Source: Comamonas sp. JUb58
GTDB lineage: Bacteria > Pseudomonadota > Gammaproteobacteria > Burkholderiales > Burkholderiaceae_C
Direction of reading: 5' to 3'
DNA length: 64,000 bases
Assembly (NCBI RefSeq): GCF_004364775.1
Contig: NZ_SOAL01000002.1
Coordinates: forward strand, 1-64,000
In this document: piece after piece, positions 18,409 through 27,154 of the stretch
How positions within the stretch are numbered: position 1 is the stretch's first letter
Layout of the letters: every line of letters starts with the position of its first letter
The notes under the pieces: model-generated
The model's input: only the letters and a program-made list of their open reading frames with translations
The model's database searches: none
What the model was told of the DNA's origin: nothing
Position numbers and translations under genes: made by a program

Positions 18409-18592
18409 AGGTCAATCAGGGTTTGGCAGGGGGAGAACCACCGCGCGCTCTTCAGGCACGGCCGCTGGGCGCACTATACGCGATCCCCCTCTGTAGCGGG
18501 CAGGCGTTCAGAGCCCAAGGACAGCGCGCGATGACGCCCGGCAACAGCCGATAGAAATTAGCAAATGCGGCAAATCAGCTACAAAAGAGAAT

Positions 18593-18625
18593 GCATTTGA
18601 GAACAATTATCGATTGCAATATAAA
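18593..18625 (+). promoter_or_regulatory. Fur-type operator over the promoter of the TonB receptor gene
   Basis: A sigma70 promoter is visible: TTGAGA (18597-18602), a 17-bp spacer, and TATAAA (18620-18625). The 19 bases at 18593-18611 match the Fur box consensus at 12 of 19 positions, including the half site AATTATC. The operator covers the -35 box, so iron-loaded Fur would block transcription. Confidence 0.7.
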
Positions 18626-18679
18626 ATTACAAACTAGTTACCCGTCACTCACGTTCTTACCCTCTCCCTCCCCAACACC

Positions 18680-20776
18680 ATGCAATACGCACGCTACACC
18701 CCGGTGGTCCACGCCGTTCTGCTGGCCATTGGCGCGATCGGCTTTGCGGCCCCAGCGCTGGCACAAACCGCCGACACCACTGAAGCCGCGACAGCCAATG
18801 CCAAGGCCGACGCCCCCAGCACCACGTTGGAGACTGTGACCGTCATCGGCTCGGTCAACGATCTGCAAAGCCTGGACTTCTACGCGCCCAACTCCAGCGC
18901 TGTGCTGCAAAAAGACCAGATCGACGCCCTGGGTGCCCGCAAGCTGGACCAGGCCCTGCAGTACCAGGCCGGTGTGGTCAGCGAGCCCTTTGGCGCGGAC
19001 AACAAGGTCGAGTGGTTCAAGATCCGTGGCTTTGACGCCTCGGTGTCGCTGGACGGCACCCCCACCTCGCCCAATGGCTACTTTGTCTGGAAGCCCGAAA
19101 TCTTTGGCGTGGAAACGGTGGAAGTCGTCAAGGGCGCCAACTCGCTCGTCTTTGGCGCATCCGAGTCCGGCGGCGTCGTCAACCTGGTGACCAAGCGCCC
19201 CAAGAAGGAACGCGCACTGCAGCTGAACACCGAAGTCGGCAACCAAAAGCGCCTGGGCGCTGGCATCGACTACAACGACATCGCCAATGCCGATGGCACC
19301 GTGTACTACCGCCTGGTCGCACAAGCACGCCGCGAAGACGGCATGCAGCGCGAAACCAATATGAAGAGCTACTACCTGGCGCCCAGCGTCACGATGGAGT
19401 TCACGCCCCAAACCTCGCTGACCCTGCTGGGCAGCGTGCAGCGCGAAGATGGCCGCCCCACCAACGGCTTCCTGCCCGCCTACGGCACCATCACCGATAC
19501 GCCTTATGGCCGCATTGACCGCCGCCTCAACGCGGGCGAGCCGGGTGTGGACCACCTCAAGCGCACCCAGTCCAGCCTGGGCTGGCTGCTGAGCCACCAG
19601 ATCAACAGCGACTGGAAGTTCAGCCAGAACTACAAGTACACCCACCTCGATCTGGACCAGGTCAACACCTTTGCCTATGGCTCGGACGGTGACCGCACGC
19701 TGTCGCGCGGCTACACCTACACCGATGGCACCTCCAAGAGCCATTACCTGGACAACCGCATCACCGGCAAGCTCAAGCTGTCCGACAGCATCCAGCTGCT
19801 GCCCACCTTCGGTATCGACTACCTCAAGTCCGACACCGATGGCCTGAACAACGGCTTCGGTTTCGTGCCGGGCCTGGACATGTTCAACCCCGTCTACGGC
19901 GCGCCTTTCGACATCACCGGCACGCCTTATGGCCTGCACTCCAAGCAGTGGGGCGCCTATGCCTCCACCCAGCTGCGCGTGGGCAGCCACTGGAACTTCA
20001 ACGCCGGCTTCCGCCATGACAAAGCCAAGAACACGGGTTCGGTCAGCGGCTCCGACGCCGCCTACGACGTGAGCAAGAACAGCGTCAACCTGGGCGCGAT
20101 GTACATCACCGACTTCGGTGTCTCGCCCTACATCAGCTATTCGGAATCCTTCAAGCCCATCGCCGGTGTGGACAGCCAAGGCGTGACCTACAAGCCCTAC
20201 GAAGGCAAGCAAAGCGAAATCGGCTTGAAGATGGAGCCCACCTGGCTCAACGGCACCCTGACCCTCGCCTACTTTGACATCAAGGAAAAGAACGCGCTGA
20301 TCTCGGACGCCTCCAACATCCAGACCCAATCGGGCAAGCGCACCAACAAGGGCATCGAGCTGCAAGGCGACTTCAAGCTGGGCGCGGCGACTGCCATCAA
20401 GGCGGCCTACACGCACAACAATTCCAAGCAGGACATCTCGACCACGCAGACCGTGCGCACGCCGCTGATCCCGGACAACCAGGTCAGCCTGTGGCTGAGC
20501 CACAGCCTGAGCCTGGCCAACAGCCAGAAGCTGACGGTGGCCGCCGGTGCCCGCTACAACGGCCAGACCGAAGACCAGCGCTACAGCCCCGGCAAGCGTA
20601 TCTCCGGCTACACCTTGCTGGACCTGATGGTGCGCTACGACCTGAGCCGCGAATGGGCACTGCAACTCAATGCCCGCAACCTGACCGACAAAACCTATGT
20701 CAGCGGCTGTGACTTCTACTGCTACTACGGCGGTGGCCGCACCGTGGACGTGCAACTGCAGTACCAGTGGAAGTAA
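18680..20776 (+). CDS. TonB-dependent siderophore receptor
   Basis: An outer-membrane gated barrel for ferric siderophores, 698 residues. It has a signal peptide ending APALAQ, a TonB box-like segment (ETVTVIG near residue 54), a plug domain with KIRGFDASVSLDGTP and VEVVKGANSLVFGASESGGVVNL split across its length, and a long barrel ending in aromatic-rich QYQWK. It resembles FhuA/FpvA-type receptors. The ATG at 18680 has no good Shine-Dalgarno, but the next part is a clear signal peptide. The promoter carries a Fur-type box. The MFS gene that follows may import or export the same compound. Confidence 0.92.
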   Translation: MQYARYTPVVHAVLLAIGAIGFAAPALAQTADTTEAATANAKADAPSTTLETVTVIGSVNDLQSLDFYAPNSSAVLQKDQIDALGARKLDQALQYQAGVVSEPFGADNKVEWFKIRGFDASVSLDGTPTSPNGYFVWKPEIFGVETVEVVKGANSLVFGASESGGVVNLVTKRPKKERALQLNTEVGNQKRLGAGIDYNDIANADGTVYYRLVAQARREDGMQRETNMKSYYLAPSVTMEFTPQTSLTLLGSVQREDGRPTNGFLPAYGTITDTPYGRIDRRLNAGEPGVDHLKRTQSSLGWLLSHQINSDWKFSQNYKYTHLDLDQVNTFAYGSDGDRTLSRGYTYTDGTSKSHYLDNRITGKLKLSDSIQLLPTFGIDYLKSDTDGLNNGFGFVPGLDMFNPVYGAPFDITGTPYGLHSKQWGAYASTQLRVGSHWNFNAGFRHDKAKNTGSVSGSDAAYDVSKNSVNLGAMYITDFGVSPYISYSESFKPIAGVDSQGVTYKPYEGKQSEIGLKMEPTWLNGTLTLAYFDIKEKNALISDASNIQTQSGKRTNKGIELQGDFKLGAATAIKAAYTHNNSKQDISTTQTVRTPLIPDNQVSLWLSHSLSLANSQKLTVAAGARYNGQTEDQRYSPGKRISGYTLLDLMVRYDLSREWALQLNARNLTDKTYVSGCDFYCYYGGGRTVDVQLQYQWK

Positions 20777-20858
20777 GCCACTAAGATTGAATGCATAGTG
20801 CCAGTGCTGCGGGCCGCGCCCGTAGCACTGGATTGGCTTCTTCTCTGTCTTTCTCTCC

Positions 20859-22169
20859 ATGACGACTTCTTCCGGCAGTGCCGCCCCCTCTGCCGCCGAC
20901 ACCGGACCCGCGCAGTGGTCCGTTCGTGCTTTGCTGACGGTCGTTTTTCTGGGCCTCACCGCCGGGGTGCAGATGAGCGACTATGGCCTGCAGGCCATCT
21001 CGCTGTCGGCCATCCAGAAAAGCTTTGCAATCAGCGATGCCGCCATTGGCGCGCTGCAGGGCCTCGCCGGTGTGCTGGTGGGCAGTGCGCTGGCGATACC
21101 GCTGGCGCGGTTTGCCGACCGTTTCTCGCGCAAGCGCGTGCTGCTCTGCCTGATTGCCGCCTCCACCGCGATGATGGTGCTGAGCGCGCTGGCACCCAAC
21201 TTCCCCCTCTTCTTCCTGGGCCGCTCGGCCGCCGGCATCACCGAGTTTGCGATGGTGCCGCTGGTCTACTCGATGATCCCCGATCTGGCACCGCAGCGCC
21301 ACCGCGTGCTGGCCAACCTGGGTTTTGCGGCGCTCGTCTCCAGCGGCGCCAGCGCCGGCTTTTATTTTGCCGGTGATATCCAGAGCGCGGCCGTTGCGCT
21401 GATTCCCGGCGACATGGATGCCTGGCGCAAGGCCTTCATGCTGCTGTCGGTCGCCGGCCTGCCCTTGCTGCTGGCGGGCCTGTTCACCGCCGATCCACCG
21501 CGCTACATCGCCAGCAGCGATGGCGCCAGCGGTGCCTCGCTGCGCCAGTTTCTGCGTGCGCGTTGGCAGTCCATTGGCCTCTTTGTCGGCATTGCCGGCA
21601 GCCTGATGATTGCCGTGCAAGGCCTCAACCAGCTGATCGCCTTGGCGCTGGAGCGCCGCTTTGAGGCCACGCCCGCCCATATTGGCGAGGTGATGGGCCC
21701 GATCCTGCTGGTCAGCACCCTGGGTTGCCTGCCCGTGGTGGCCTGGCTGGACCGCTGGCTGGCCCGGCGCCTGGGCCAGGCGGTGCGCCCGCTCATCATG
21801 GGCGTCTGCGCGCTGCTGGCCATCCCGGCCATCCTGATGCTGTTCTCCACTGCATCGCTGCCGCAGGCCTTTGTGGTGGTGGGGCTCTTCCTCTTCATCA
21901 CCTGCACCGCCAATGCGCTGGTGCCGACCATGCTGCAGGACCTCACCCCCGCCGCCTTGCGCGCCCGCATCTTTGCACTGTGGAGCTTTGTGGTCTCGGT
22001 GTTCAGCGCGCTGGGCCCGCTGTTGGCGGGCTTTATCTCCACCTGGGTGGTGCAGGGCCATTTGCTCAGCGCCATCTCGGTCACGGCCGTGCCGGCGCTG
22101 CTGGTGTCGGCCTGGTGCGCCTGGGGACTGTTTCAACGCAGCCGCCCCCAGGCGGGTCAGGCGATCTAA
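20859..22169 (+). CDS. MFS transporter next to the siderophore receptor
   Basis: A 436-residue major facilitator with about 12 hydrophobic segments. The loop 2-3 motif is present as PLARFADRFSRKRVLL, and the mid-protein cytoplasmic loop includes LFTADPPRY. It starts 82 bp after the TonB receptor on the same strand, with no terminator seen, so the two may share the Fur-regulated promoter. It could be an inner-membrane permease for the siderophore taken up by the receptor, or an exporter; the sequence does not decide this. Its end overlaps the convergent peptidase gene by four bases. Confidence 0.85.
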   Translation: MTTSSGSAAPSAADTGPAQWSVRALLTVVFLGLTAGVQMSDYGLQAISLSAIQKSFAISDAAIGALQGLAGVLVGSALAIPLARFADRFSRKRVLLCLIAASTAMMVLSALAPNFPLFFLGRSAAGITEFAMVPLVYSMIPDLAPQRHRVLANLGFAALVSSGASAGFYFAGDIQSAAVALIPGDMDAWRKAFMLLSVAGLPLLLAGLFTADPPRYIASSDGASGASLRQFLRARWQSIGLFVGIAGSLMIAVQGLNQLIALALERRFEATPAHIGEVMGPILLVSTLGCLPVVAWLDRWLARRLGQAVRPLIMGVCALLAIPAILMLFSTASLPQAFVVVGLFLFITCTANALVPTMLQDLTPAALRARIFALWSFVVSVFSALGPLLAGFISTWVVQGHLLSAISVTAVPALLVSAWCAWGLFQRSRPQAGQAI

Positions 22170-24313
22170 ACGGCTGGCGGCTTGCCGGCCGTTGCGCAGT
22201 GCTGGGCAAAAGCCCAGAGGCGCGCCGCCTGGCCAAACACGCTCTCCTGCTGGTCGCTTTCCTGGTGGCCGCTGTCCGGGTTCAGCAGCAGCAGGGCGGG
22301 CGCCGCGCTGGTGGAGCGGCGGCGCACATTGGCCATCAGCTTGGCCGGCTCCCAGTACGGCACGCGGTCATCCTTCAAGCCCGCCGTGCACAGCAGCGGC
22401 GGGTAGGCCGCCTCGCGCACGTTCTCGTAGGGCGACAGCGCAGCCATGTAGTCATAGGCCACCGGGTCAGCCAGCGGATCACCCCAGTCCGGGCGCAGCA
22501 GCGGTACCAGCGGGTGGTCGGCATCGCTCATGGTGTTGAGCATGTCCACAAACGGCACCTGCGCAATCACACCCGCCCATTGCTGGGGCTGCATGTTCAT
22601 CGCGCCGCAGACCAGCAGCCCGCCGGCCGATATGCCCTGCGCCACCATCTGCTGCGGCGTGCTGTAACCCAGCTGCTGCAAATGCTGGGCGCACGCGATG
22701 AAGTCGGTCATCGAGTTGCGCTTGTGCTCGCGACAGCCGCCCTGGTACCAGTCATGGCCCTTCTCTGAGCCACCCCGCACATGGGCGATCGCATAGCGGT
22801 AGCCGGCATCGACCCAGGCCAGCGCCGGCAGCGAGAACGAGGCCTCGTGCGCAATGCCGTAGGCGCCATAGCCGGTCAGCAGCAGCGGCTGGGGCTGGCT
22901 GGCATCGATGTCCTTGCGCGAGAGCACCGTCAGCGGCACCCACTGGCCGTCATCGGCACGGGCCTGCAGGCGCTCGATGCGGTAGTTGGCCGGGTCCAGC
23001 CCGCTCCAGGTCTCGCGGCCCATCTCGGTCATCTGGCCGTCTGCCAGGCGGATGTCCAGCCAGCGCGGCGGCTGGGCCGGCGTCTGGTGCTTGATGCGCA
23101 CATGGCTGGCATCCCAGTGCTGGCCGGGCAGCAGGTCCAGGCTGTAGGCGGCATCGTCAAAGCGGATCGAGGTTTCTGTCCCGTCGCGCTGCAGCAGCAC
23201 CAGCTGGTGCAGGCCATCGACTCTCTCCAGCCGCACCAGGGTGCTGGCAAAGGGCTGCATCTTGATGATGGGTACGCCATGGCGGTGCGCGGCCAGGGTT
23301 TGCTGGGGCTGCAGGTGCGCAGGGTCGAGCCGCAGGATCTGGCGGTCCGTGGCGCCACCGGCATTGGTCAGCGCCACCAGGCTGCCATTCCATTCATTGA
23401 CCTCATAGCGGATGCCACGCTCGCGCGGGCGCAGCACGCGGGGCGCAGCATGCTCCTGGCCGGCAGCAATCAGGCGCACCTCGCTGGTGTCCGGCCCGAA
23501 CAGGCTCAGCACCACAAAGCCATTGGCCGCCGTGCGCACCACGCGCATGAAGAGCGCCGGGTCGGCCTCCTCATGCACCAGCACCGGCTGCCCGCCCTGC
23601 AGCGCGCTGCGGTAGAGGCGCGATGGCCGGCTGTGCGCATCGCGCCAGATCCAGAACAGATCCTGCGACGACGGCGAAAAAGTCAGGCCGCCATAGCCAA
23701 AGGCGTCGCTCTCCACCAGCACCTGGGTCTGGCCGGTGTGGGTGTCGAGCACGCAGATGCGGTGGCGGTCATTGCCGATCAGGTCCTCGGCCCAGGCGTA
23801 GTAGCGGTCGTCCGGGCTGGCCTGGTGGTCGGTCGCGCGGTAGTACACATGGCCTTGCGATTGCACGGCCTCGTCGACCAGGGTCTGCACCCGGCCATCC
23901 GAATGGCTGCGCACAAACACCCGCTGGCCGCCCGCCCCGGGCTGGCTGCTATAGGCCCAGCCTTGCAGTGCGGCAGGCGGCGCCAGCTCGGTGCTGCAGA
24001 CATGGGCGGCCATCGCATCGTAAAAGTGCTGCGCCGGTGCGGCCAGCGGCGCCAGCATCTGCTGCGCATACTGGCGCTCGGCCTGCAGCAGGCTGCCCAA
24101 GGGCTCGGGCAGGTTGTCCATGCTGCGCGTGCCAGTCTCGGGGATGTACTTCAGCCAGGCAAAGTCATCATTGCGCCGGCGGCCCAGCTGTTCAATCCAG
24201 TGGTCTTGGGGCGCCGCATGCGGGGCGGCCAGGGCGGGCCAAACCGGCTGGGCTGCCGTGGCGGCAGGGTCAGCGGCAGGCGCCGGGGTGGGGGCGTGTG
24301 GAATCGTGGGCAT
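22166..24313 (-). CDS. S9A-family oligopeptidase (oligopeptidase B-like)
   Basis: A 715-residue prolyl-oligopeptidase-family serine peptidase. A beta-propeller-like N-terminal part is followed by the alpha/beta hydrolase domain. The nucleophile lies in GISAGGLLV, the acid in LKDDRVPYWEP and the His in DSGHQES. The block with RGGSEKGHDWYQGG is typical of oligopeptidase B. No signal peptide is seen, so it is likely cytosolic. The frame is open upstream of 24313, but the ATG there starts a typical low-complexity N-terminus and the upstream part overlaps a terminator. Confidence 0.88.
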   Translation of the reverse strand: MPTIPHAPTPAPAADPAATAAQPVWPALAAPHAAPQDHWIEQLGRRRNDDFAWLKYIPETGTRSMDNLPEPLGSLLQAERQYAQQMLAPLAAPAQHFYDAMAAHVCSTELAPPAALQGWAYSSQPGAGGQRVFVRSHSDGRVQTLVDEAVQSQGHVYYRATDHQASPDDRYYAWAEDLIGNDRHRICVLDTHTGQTQVLVESDAFGYGGLTFSPSSQDLFWIWRDAHSRPSRLYRSALQGGQPVLVHEEADPALFMRVVRTAANGFVVLSLFGPDTSEVRLIAAGQEHAAPRVLRPRERGIRYEVNEWNGSLVALTNAGGATDRQILRLDPAHLQPQQTLAAHRHGVPIIKMQPFASTLVRLERVDGLHQLVLLQRDGTETSIRFDDAAYSLDLLPGQHWDASHVRIKHQTPAQPPRWLDIRLADGQMTEMGRETWSGLDPANYRIERLQARADDGQWVPLTVLSRKDIDASQPQPLLLTGYGAYGIAHEASFSLPALAWVDAGYRYAIAHVRGGSEKGHDWYQGGCREHKRNSMTDFIACAQHLQQLGYSTPQQMVAQGISAGGLLVCGAMNMQPQQWAGVIAQVPFVDMLNTMSDADHPLVPLLRPDWGDPLADPVAYDYMAALSPYENVREAAYPPLLCTAGLKDDRVPYWEPAKLMANVRRRSTSAAPALLLLNPDSGHQESDQQESVFGQAARLWAFAQHCATAGKPPAV

Positions 24314-24395
24314 GGAGCAGCATTTTAGGGAGGCTGCGCTACAGCCCTGCCCATAAGGCCAAACACCGGGCAGACCCAGCGAGCGGCCATAAAAA

Positions 24396-24423
24396 ATGGC
24401 AGCGAACCGGGATTCGCTGCCAT
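24396..24423 (-). terminator. Intrinsic terminator of corC
   Basis: An 11-bp perfect stem (ATGGCAGCGAA 24396-24406, TTCGCTGCCAT 24413-24423) is followed on the minus strand by TTTTTT. It separates corC transcription from the oligopeptidase gene. Confidence 0.88.
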
Positions 24424-24471
24424 GGTTTGCCGCCCTGCTGCAGGCGGTATGGACGCCTATGCGGCGCGGAC

Positions 24472-25356
24472 TCAAGCGTCTGCGGCCGGGTCCGATACCG
24501 GTGCGGCCCGCTGCACGCGGAACCAGCGCACGGCGCCGCCCTTGGTCAGCAGCACCTCAAAGTGCAGGCCGCCCAGCATGATGTGGGCGCCGCGCTTGGG
24601 CACATGGCCCAGCTCGTGGGCAATCAGGCCGCCGATGGTTTCAAACGACTCATCGGGGTCGCTGCTCTCCAGCACCACGTTGAACTCGTCGGCGACCCGC
24701 TCCACAGGCGTATCGCCCGAGATGCGGAAGGTGTCATCGGCCAGCGCAAAGATGTCGCCCTCGTCTTCGGGCAGATCGAACTCGTCCTCGATCTCGCCGA
24801 CGATCTGTTCGAGCACGTCTTCAATCGTGACCAGGCCGGCCACACGGCCGAACTCATCGATGACGATGGCCAGATGGTTGCGGTTGCCCCGGAACTCGCG
24901 CAGCAGGTCGTTGAGGCCCTTGCTCTCGGGCACAAACACTGCCGGGCGCAGAAGCGCACGCAGATTGAGTTGGGGAGAACGTTGCAGCTTGAGCAGGTCC
25001 TTGGCCATCAGGATGCCAATAATGTTTTCCTGCTCGCCCTGGAACACCGGGAATCGCGAATGCGCGGTGTTGATGACGGTGTGCAGCACCGACTCGTAAT
25101 CGGCTTCGATGTCGACCAGGTCCATGCGTGGTGCGGCCACCATCACATCGCCTGCGGTCATGTCTTCCATGCGGATGACCCGCTCCAGCATCACGCGGGA
25201 GTCGGCGTTGATGACATCGTTGCTTTCGGCTTCCGCCAGGGTTTCGATCAACTCGTCCGGAGAGTCCGGGGCCGGGTGAATCAGTTCGACGACCTTCTGC
25301 AAAAAGGTCTTTTTATCTTCCTTGTCAGGGAAGCGCGAGGGATGGGGGTCTGACAC
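24472..25356 (-). CDS. corC: CorC/HlyC-type CBS-domain protein
   Basis: A 294-residue cytosolic protein with two CBS domains (about residues 70-185, including MTAGDVMVAAPRMDLVDI and LAIVIDEFGRVAGLVTIEDV) and a C-terminal CorC/HlyC transporter-associated domain (from about residue 200). Members are linked to magnesium and cobalt efflux and to divalent cation balance. In related genomes corC often sits directly before lnt. Here the siderophore and oligopeptidase genes lie between them. Confidence 0.92.
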   Translation of the reverse strand: MSDPHPSRFPDKEDKKTFLQKVVELIHPAPDSPDELIETLAEAESNDVINADSRVMLERVIRMEDMTAGDVMVAAPRMDLVDIEADYESVLHTVINTAHSRFPVFQGEQENIIGILMAKDLLKLQRSPQLNLRALLRPAVFVPESKGLNDLLREFRGNRNHLAIVIDEFGRVAGLVTIEDVLEQIVGEIEDEFDLPEDEGDIFALADDTFRISGDTPVERVADEFNVVLESSDPDESFETIGGLIAHELGHVPKRGAHIMLGGLHFEVLLTKGGAVRWFRVQRAAPVSDPAADA

Positions 25357-25470
25357 TGTCTTGGAATGCAGGACGTGCGGTAGTGAAACAAGCGATCAGC
25401 ATAACGGATTGCGGATTTCCTCCGAAATCGCTGCCCAATCCTTGAGCAACTTCAGAGACAAACCTGGCGC

Positions 25471-26223
25471 TTACTGGCCCGACTTGTGCCGGCCGTCCTG
25501 AACATCGCGGCGCACTTCCTGCACCGTCGACAGGAAATGCCAGAACTGGCGCGCCTGCTTTTTGAACTGGTAGTCCATCTCGCCCATATGGTCCTCGACC
25601 AGATCGGCCATGCGCGTGTCAAAGCCCGCGGGTGGCAGCTTCAGGTAGGCCTCAGATTCCGAGCCATCGCGCTCCACCGTGGCACCGGCCTTGCGGGCGA
25701 TCTTCAGCATCGCGGTGTTCTCGGACAGTGCATGGATGAACAGCATCTGCACGCCTTTGGTGCGGGCGTCCATCGCGGCGCGCTCGAACAAGCGGCTGCC
25801 CAGGCCCTTGCCACGGCCGGACTTGAGCACGGAGACGCCAAACTCGGCGCAGCTGGCCATGTTCGACGACGGCGGCGCATAGGCCACATGGGCCATCGCA
25901 ATCAGCTTGAGGCTGCGGTTGTAGATGCCAAAGATCTCGTCACGCTCGAAGTTGAGGCCGTCCACATAGCGCTCGATCTGCGCATCGCTGGCCTGGTAGC
26001 CAAAGCGCAGATAGCGGTCCTGCGCGTCGAGGCCCAGCAGATGGGCGAGGATGCGCGGGCGGTGACGCTCACTGAGGGCACGGATAGGAACCATGGAGGC
26101 GGAAGGTCGTGGCTTCTTGCCGTCGGGCTGCTGCGGGCTCTCGCCCAACCGGCCAAAGAAGGGGAAAAACGCCATCATGCCGTTGGCAACGGATGAAGGG
26201 AACCATTCTTTCGTCGTGATCAT
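25471..26223 (-). CDS. GNAT-family N-acetyltransferase
   Basis: A 250-residue protein with a GNAT acetyl-CoA-binding core: AEFGVSVLKSGRGKGLGSRLF in pieces, then ALSENTAMLKIARKAGATVER. The acyl acceptor is unknown. The frame opens at 26277, but the ATG at 26223 falls at the predicted transcription start of a strong minus-strand promoter, so the message may be leaderless. A later start at the paired ATGs near 26181 is also possible. Confidence 0.8.
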   Translation of the reverse strand: MITTKEWFPSSVANGMMAFFPFFGRLGESPQQPDGKKPRPSASMVPIRALSERHRPRILAHLLGLDAQDRYLRFGYQASDAQIERYVDGLNFERDEIFGIYNRSLKLIAMAHVAYAPPSSNMASCAEFGVSVLKSGRGKGLGSRLFERAAMDARTKGVQMLFIHALSENTAMLKIARKAGATVERDGSESEAYLKLPPAGFDTRMADLVEDHMGEMDYQFKKQARQFWHFLSTVQEVRRDVQDGRHKSGQ

Positions 26224-26229
26224 TTGGGA

Positions 26230-26258
26230 AATATACGGGTTAACCCGCGTATTATCAA
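26230..26258 (-). promoter_or_regulatory. Promoter with palindromic operator in the spacer, for the GNAT gene
   Basis: The minus strand reads TTGATA (26258-26253), a 17-bp spacer, then TATATT (26235-26230). The spacer contains the perfect palindrome CGGGTTAACCCG (26236-26247). The expected transcription start coincides with the A of the ATG at 26223. An additional inverted repeat, ATGCTGC with GCAGCAT (26261-26277), lies just upstream of the -35. Confidence 0.7.
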
Positions 26259-26438
26259 TCATGCTGCGATGCAGCATATTTCGTGCCTATGGCTTACCCT
26301 CGGCTTACAAAGGGTATTCAGCGCCCGCAGCCATGCGGCTTTGCGCCGGGGGCCGGCACTTGTGCATGTGGTTTTTGGGGCCAGCGAGCGGCCGCGCGAT
26401 TGCAGCGCGGTTTGCGCTGGCGCAACATCGGGTGTTGC

Positions 26439-26936
26439 TTAGACCCCAGGTAACACCGGCAGCGCTGTGGTGAGCTTGACACGGTCCAGCACAAAGCTGG
26501 TCTTGCAATCCTGCACGGCGGGGTGGCGCAGCAAGGTGTCCATCACAAAGCGGCTGTAGTGCGCCATATCGGCGACGACCACGCGCAGCAGATAATCCAT
26601 GTCCCCGGTCAGGGCCACGCATTCCACCACCTCGGGCCAGCTTTGCACGCTGGCGCGGAAGAGATCGAGCGGGTTGCGCTTGCTCGCCTCGGTGAACTTC
26701 TCCAGCCGCACATTGAGGTAGGCCGTCATCGACAGGCCCACGGCCTCGGGCTTGACCAGGGCCACATAGCGCTCGATGACGCCCACCTCTTCGAGGCGCT
26801 TGACCCGGCGCAGCACGGCGCTGGACGACAGGCCCACCTGCTCGCCCACGACGTCATAGGTCTCGCGGCCGTTGTGCTGCAGGCGCTGCAGGATGGCACG
26901 GTCGAGCTTGTCCAGGGGGTAGGCAGAGGTGGTCAT
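26439..26936 (-). CDS. Lrp/AsnC-family transcriptional regulator
   Basis: A 165-residue regulator with an N-terminal HTH (LDRAILQRLQHNGRETYDVV, then LSSSAVLRRVKRLEEVGVIE) and a C-terminal amino-acid-sensing RAM domain (residues ~75-155, including VVECVALTGDMDYLLRVV). It is divergent from hpd with a 218-bp gap holding a symmetrical site, so it probably controls phenylalanine and tyrosine breakdown in response to an amino acid. Confidence 0.9.
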   Translation of the reverse strand: MTTSAYPLDKLDRAILQRLQHNGRETYDVVGEQVGLSSSAVLRRVKRLEEVGVIERYVALVKPEAVGLSMTAYLNVRLEKFTEASKRNPLDLFRASVQSWPEVVECVALTGDMDYLLRVVVADMAHYSRFVMDTLLRHPAVQDCKTSFVLDRVKLTTALPVLPGV

Positions 26937-27002
26937 GGCAGAGGTCCGGGTGGTTTTGCTGCACCGCAGCAGCGCGACACAACAGGATCACGCAATTTTA
27001 AT

Positions 27003-27035
27003 GCTTGATTTTTAGCAAGATCACATTAATCAAGC
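27003..27035. promoter_or_regulatory. Inverted repeat between the lrp-type gene and hpd; candidate Lrp operator
   Basis: GCTTGATT (27003-27010) and AATCAAGC (27028-27035) form perfect 8-bp arms 17 bp apart in an AT-rich stretch. The arm centres are 25 bp apart. The site lies between divergent genes, as expected for control by the adjacent Lrp-type protein. Confidence 0.55.
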
Positions 27036-27154
27036 TATACAGGCCATACAGCTGGGATAAATCGCCAAAATGCTGCGCGTCAAGGCCGGTACAGTGGAGC
27101 CAAAGCAGCCAGCCCATGCTGGCAACACCAGAGACGATCCACAGGAGACCTGCG

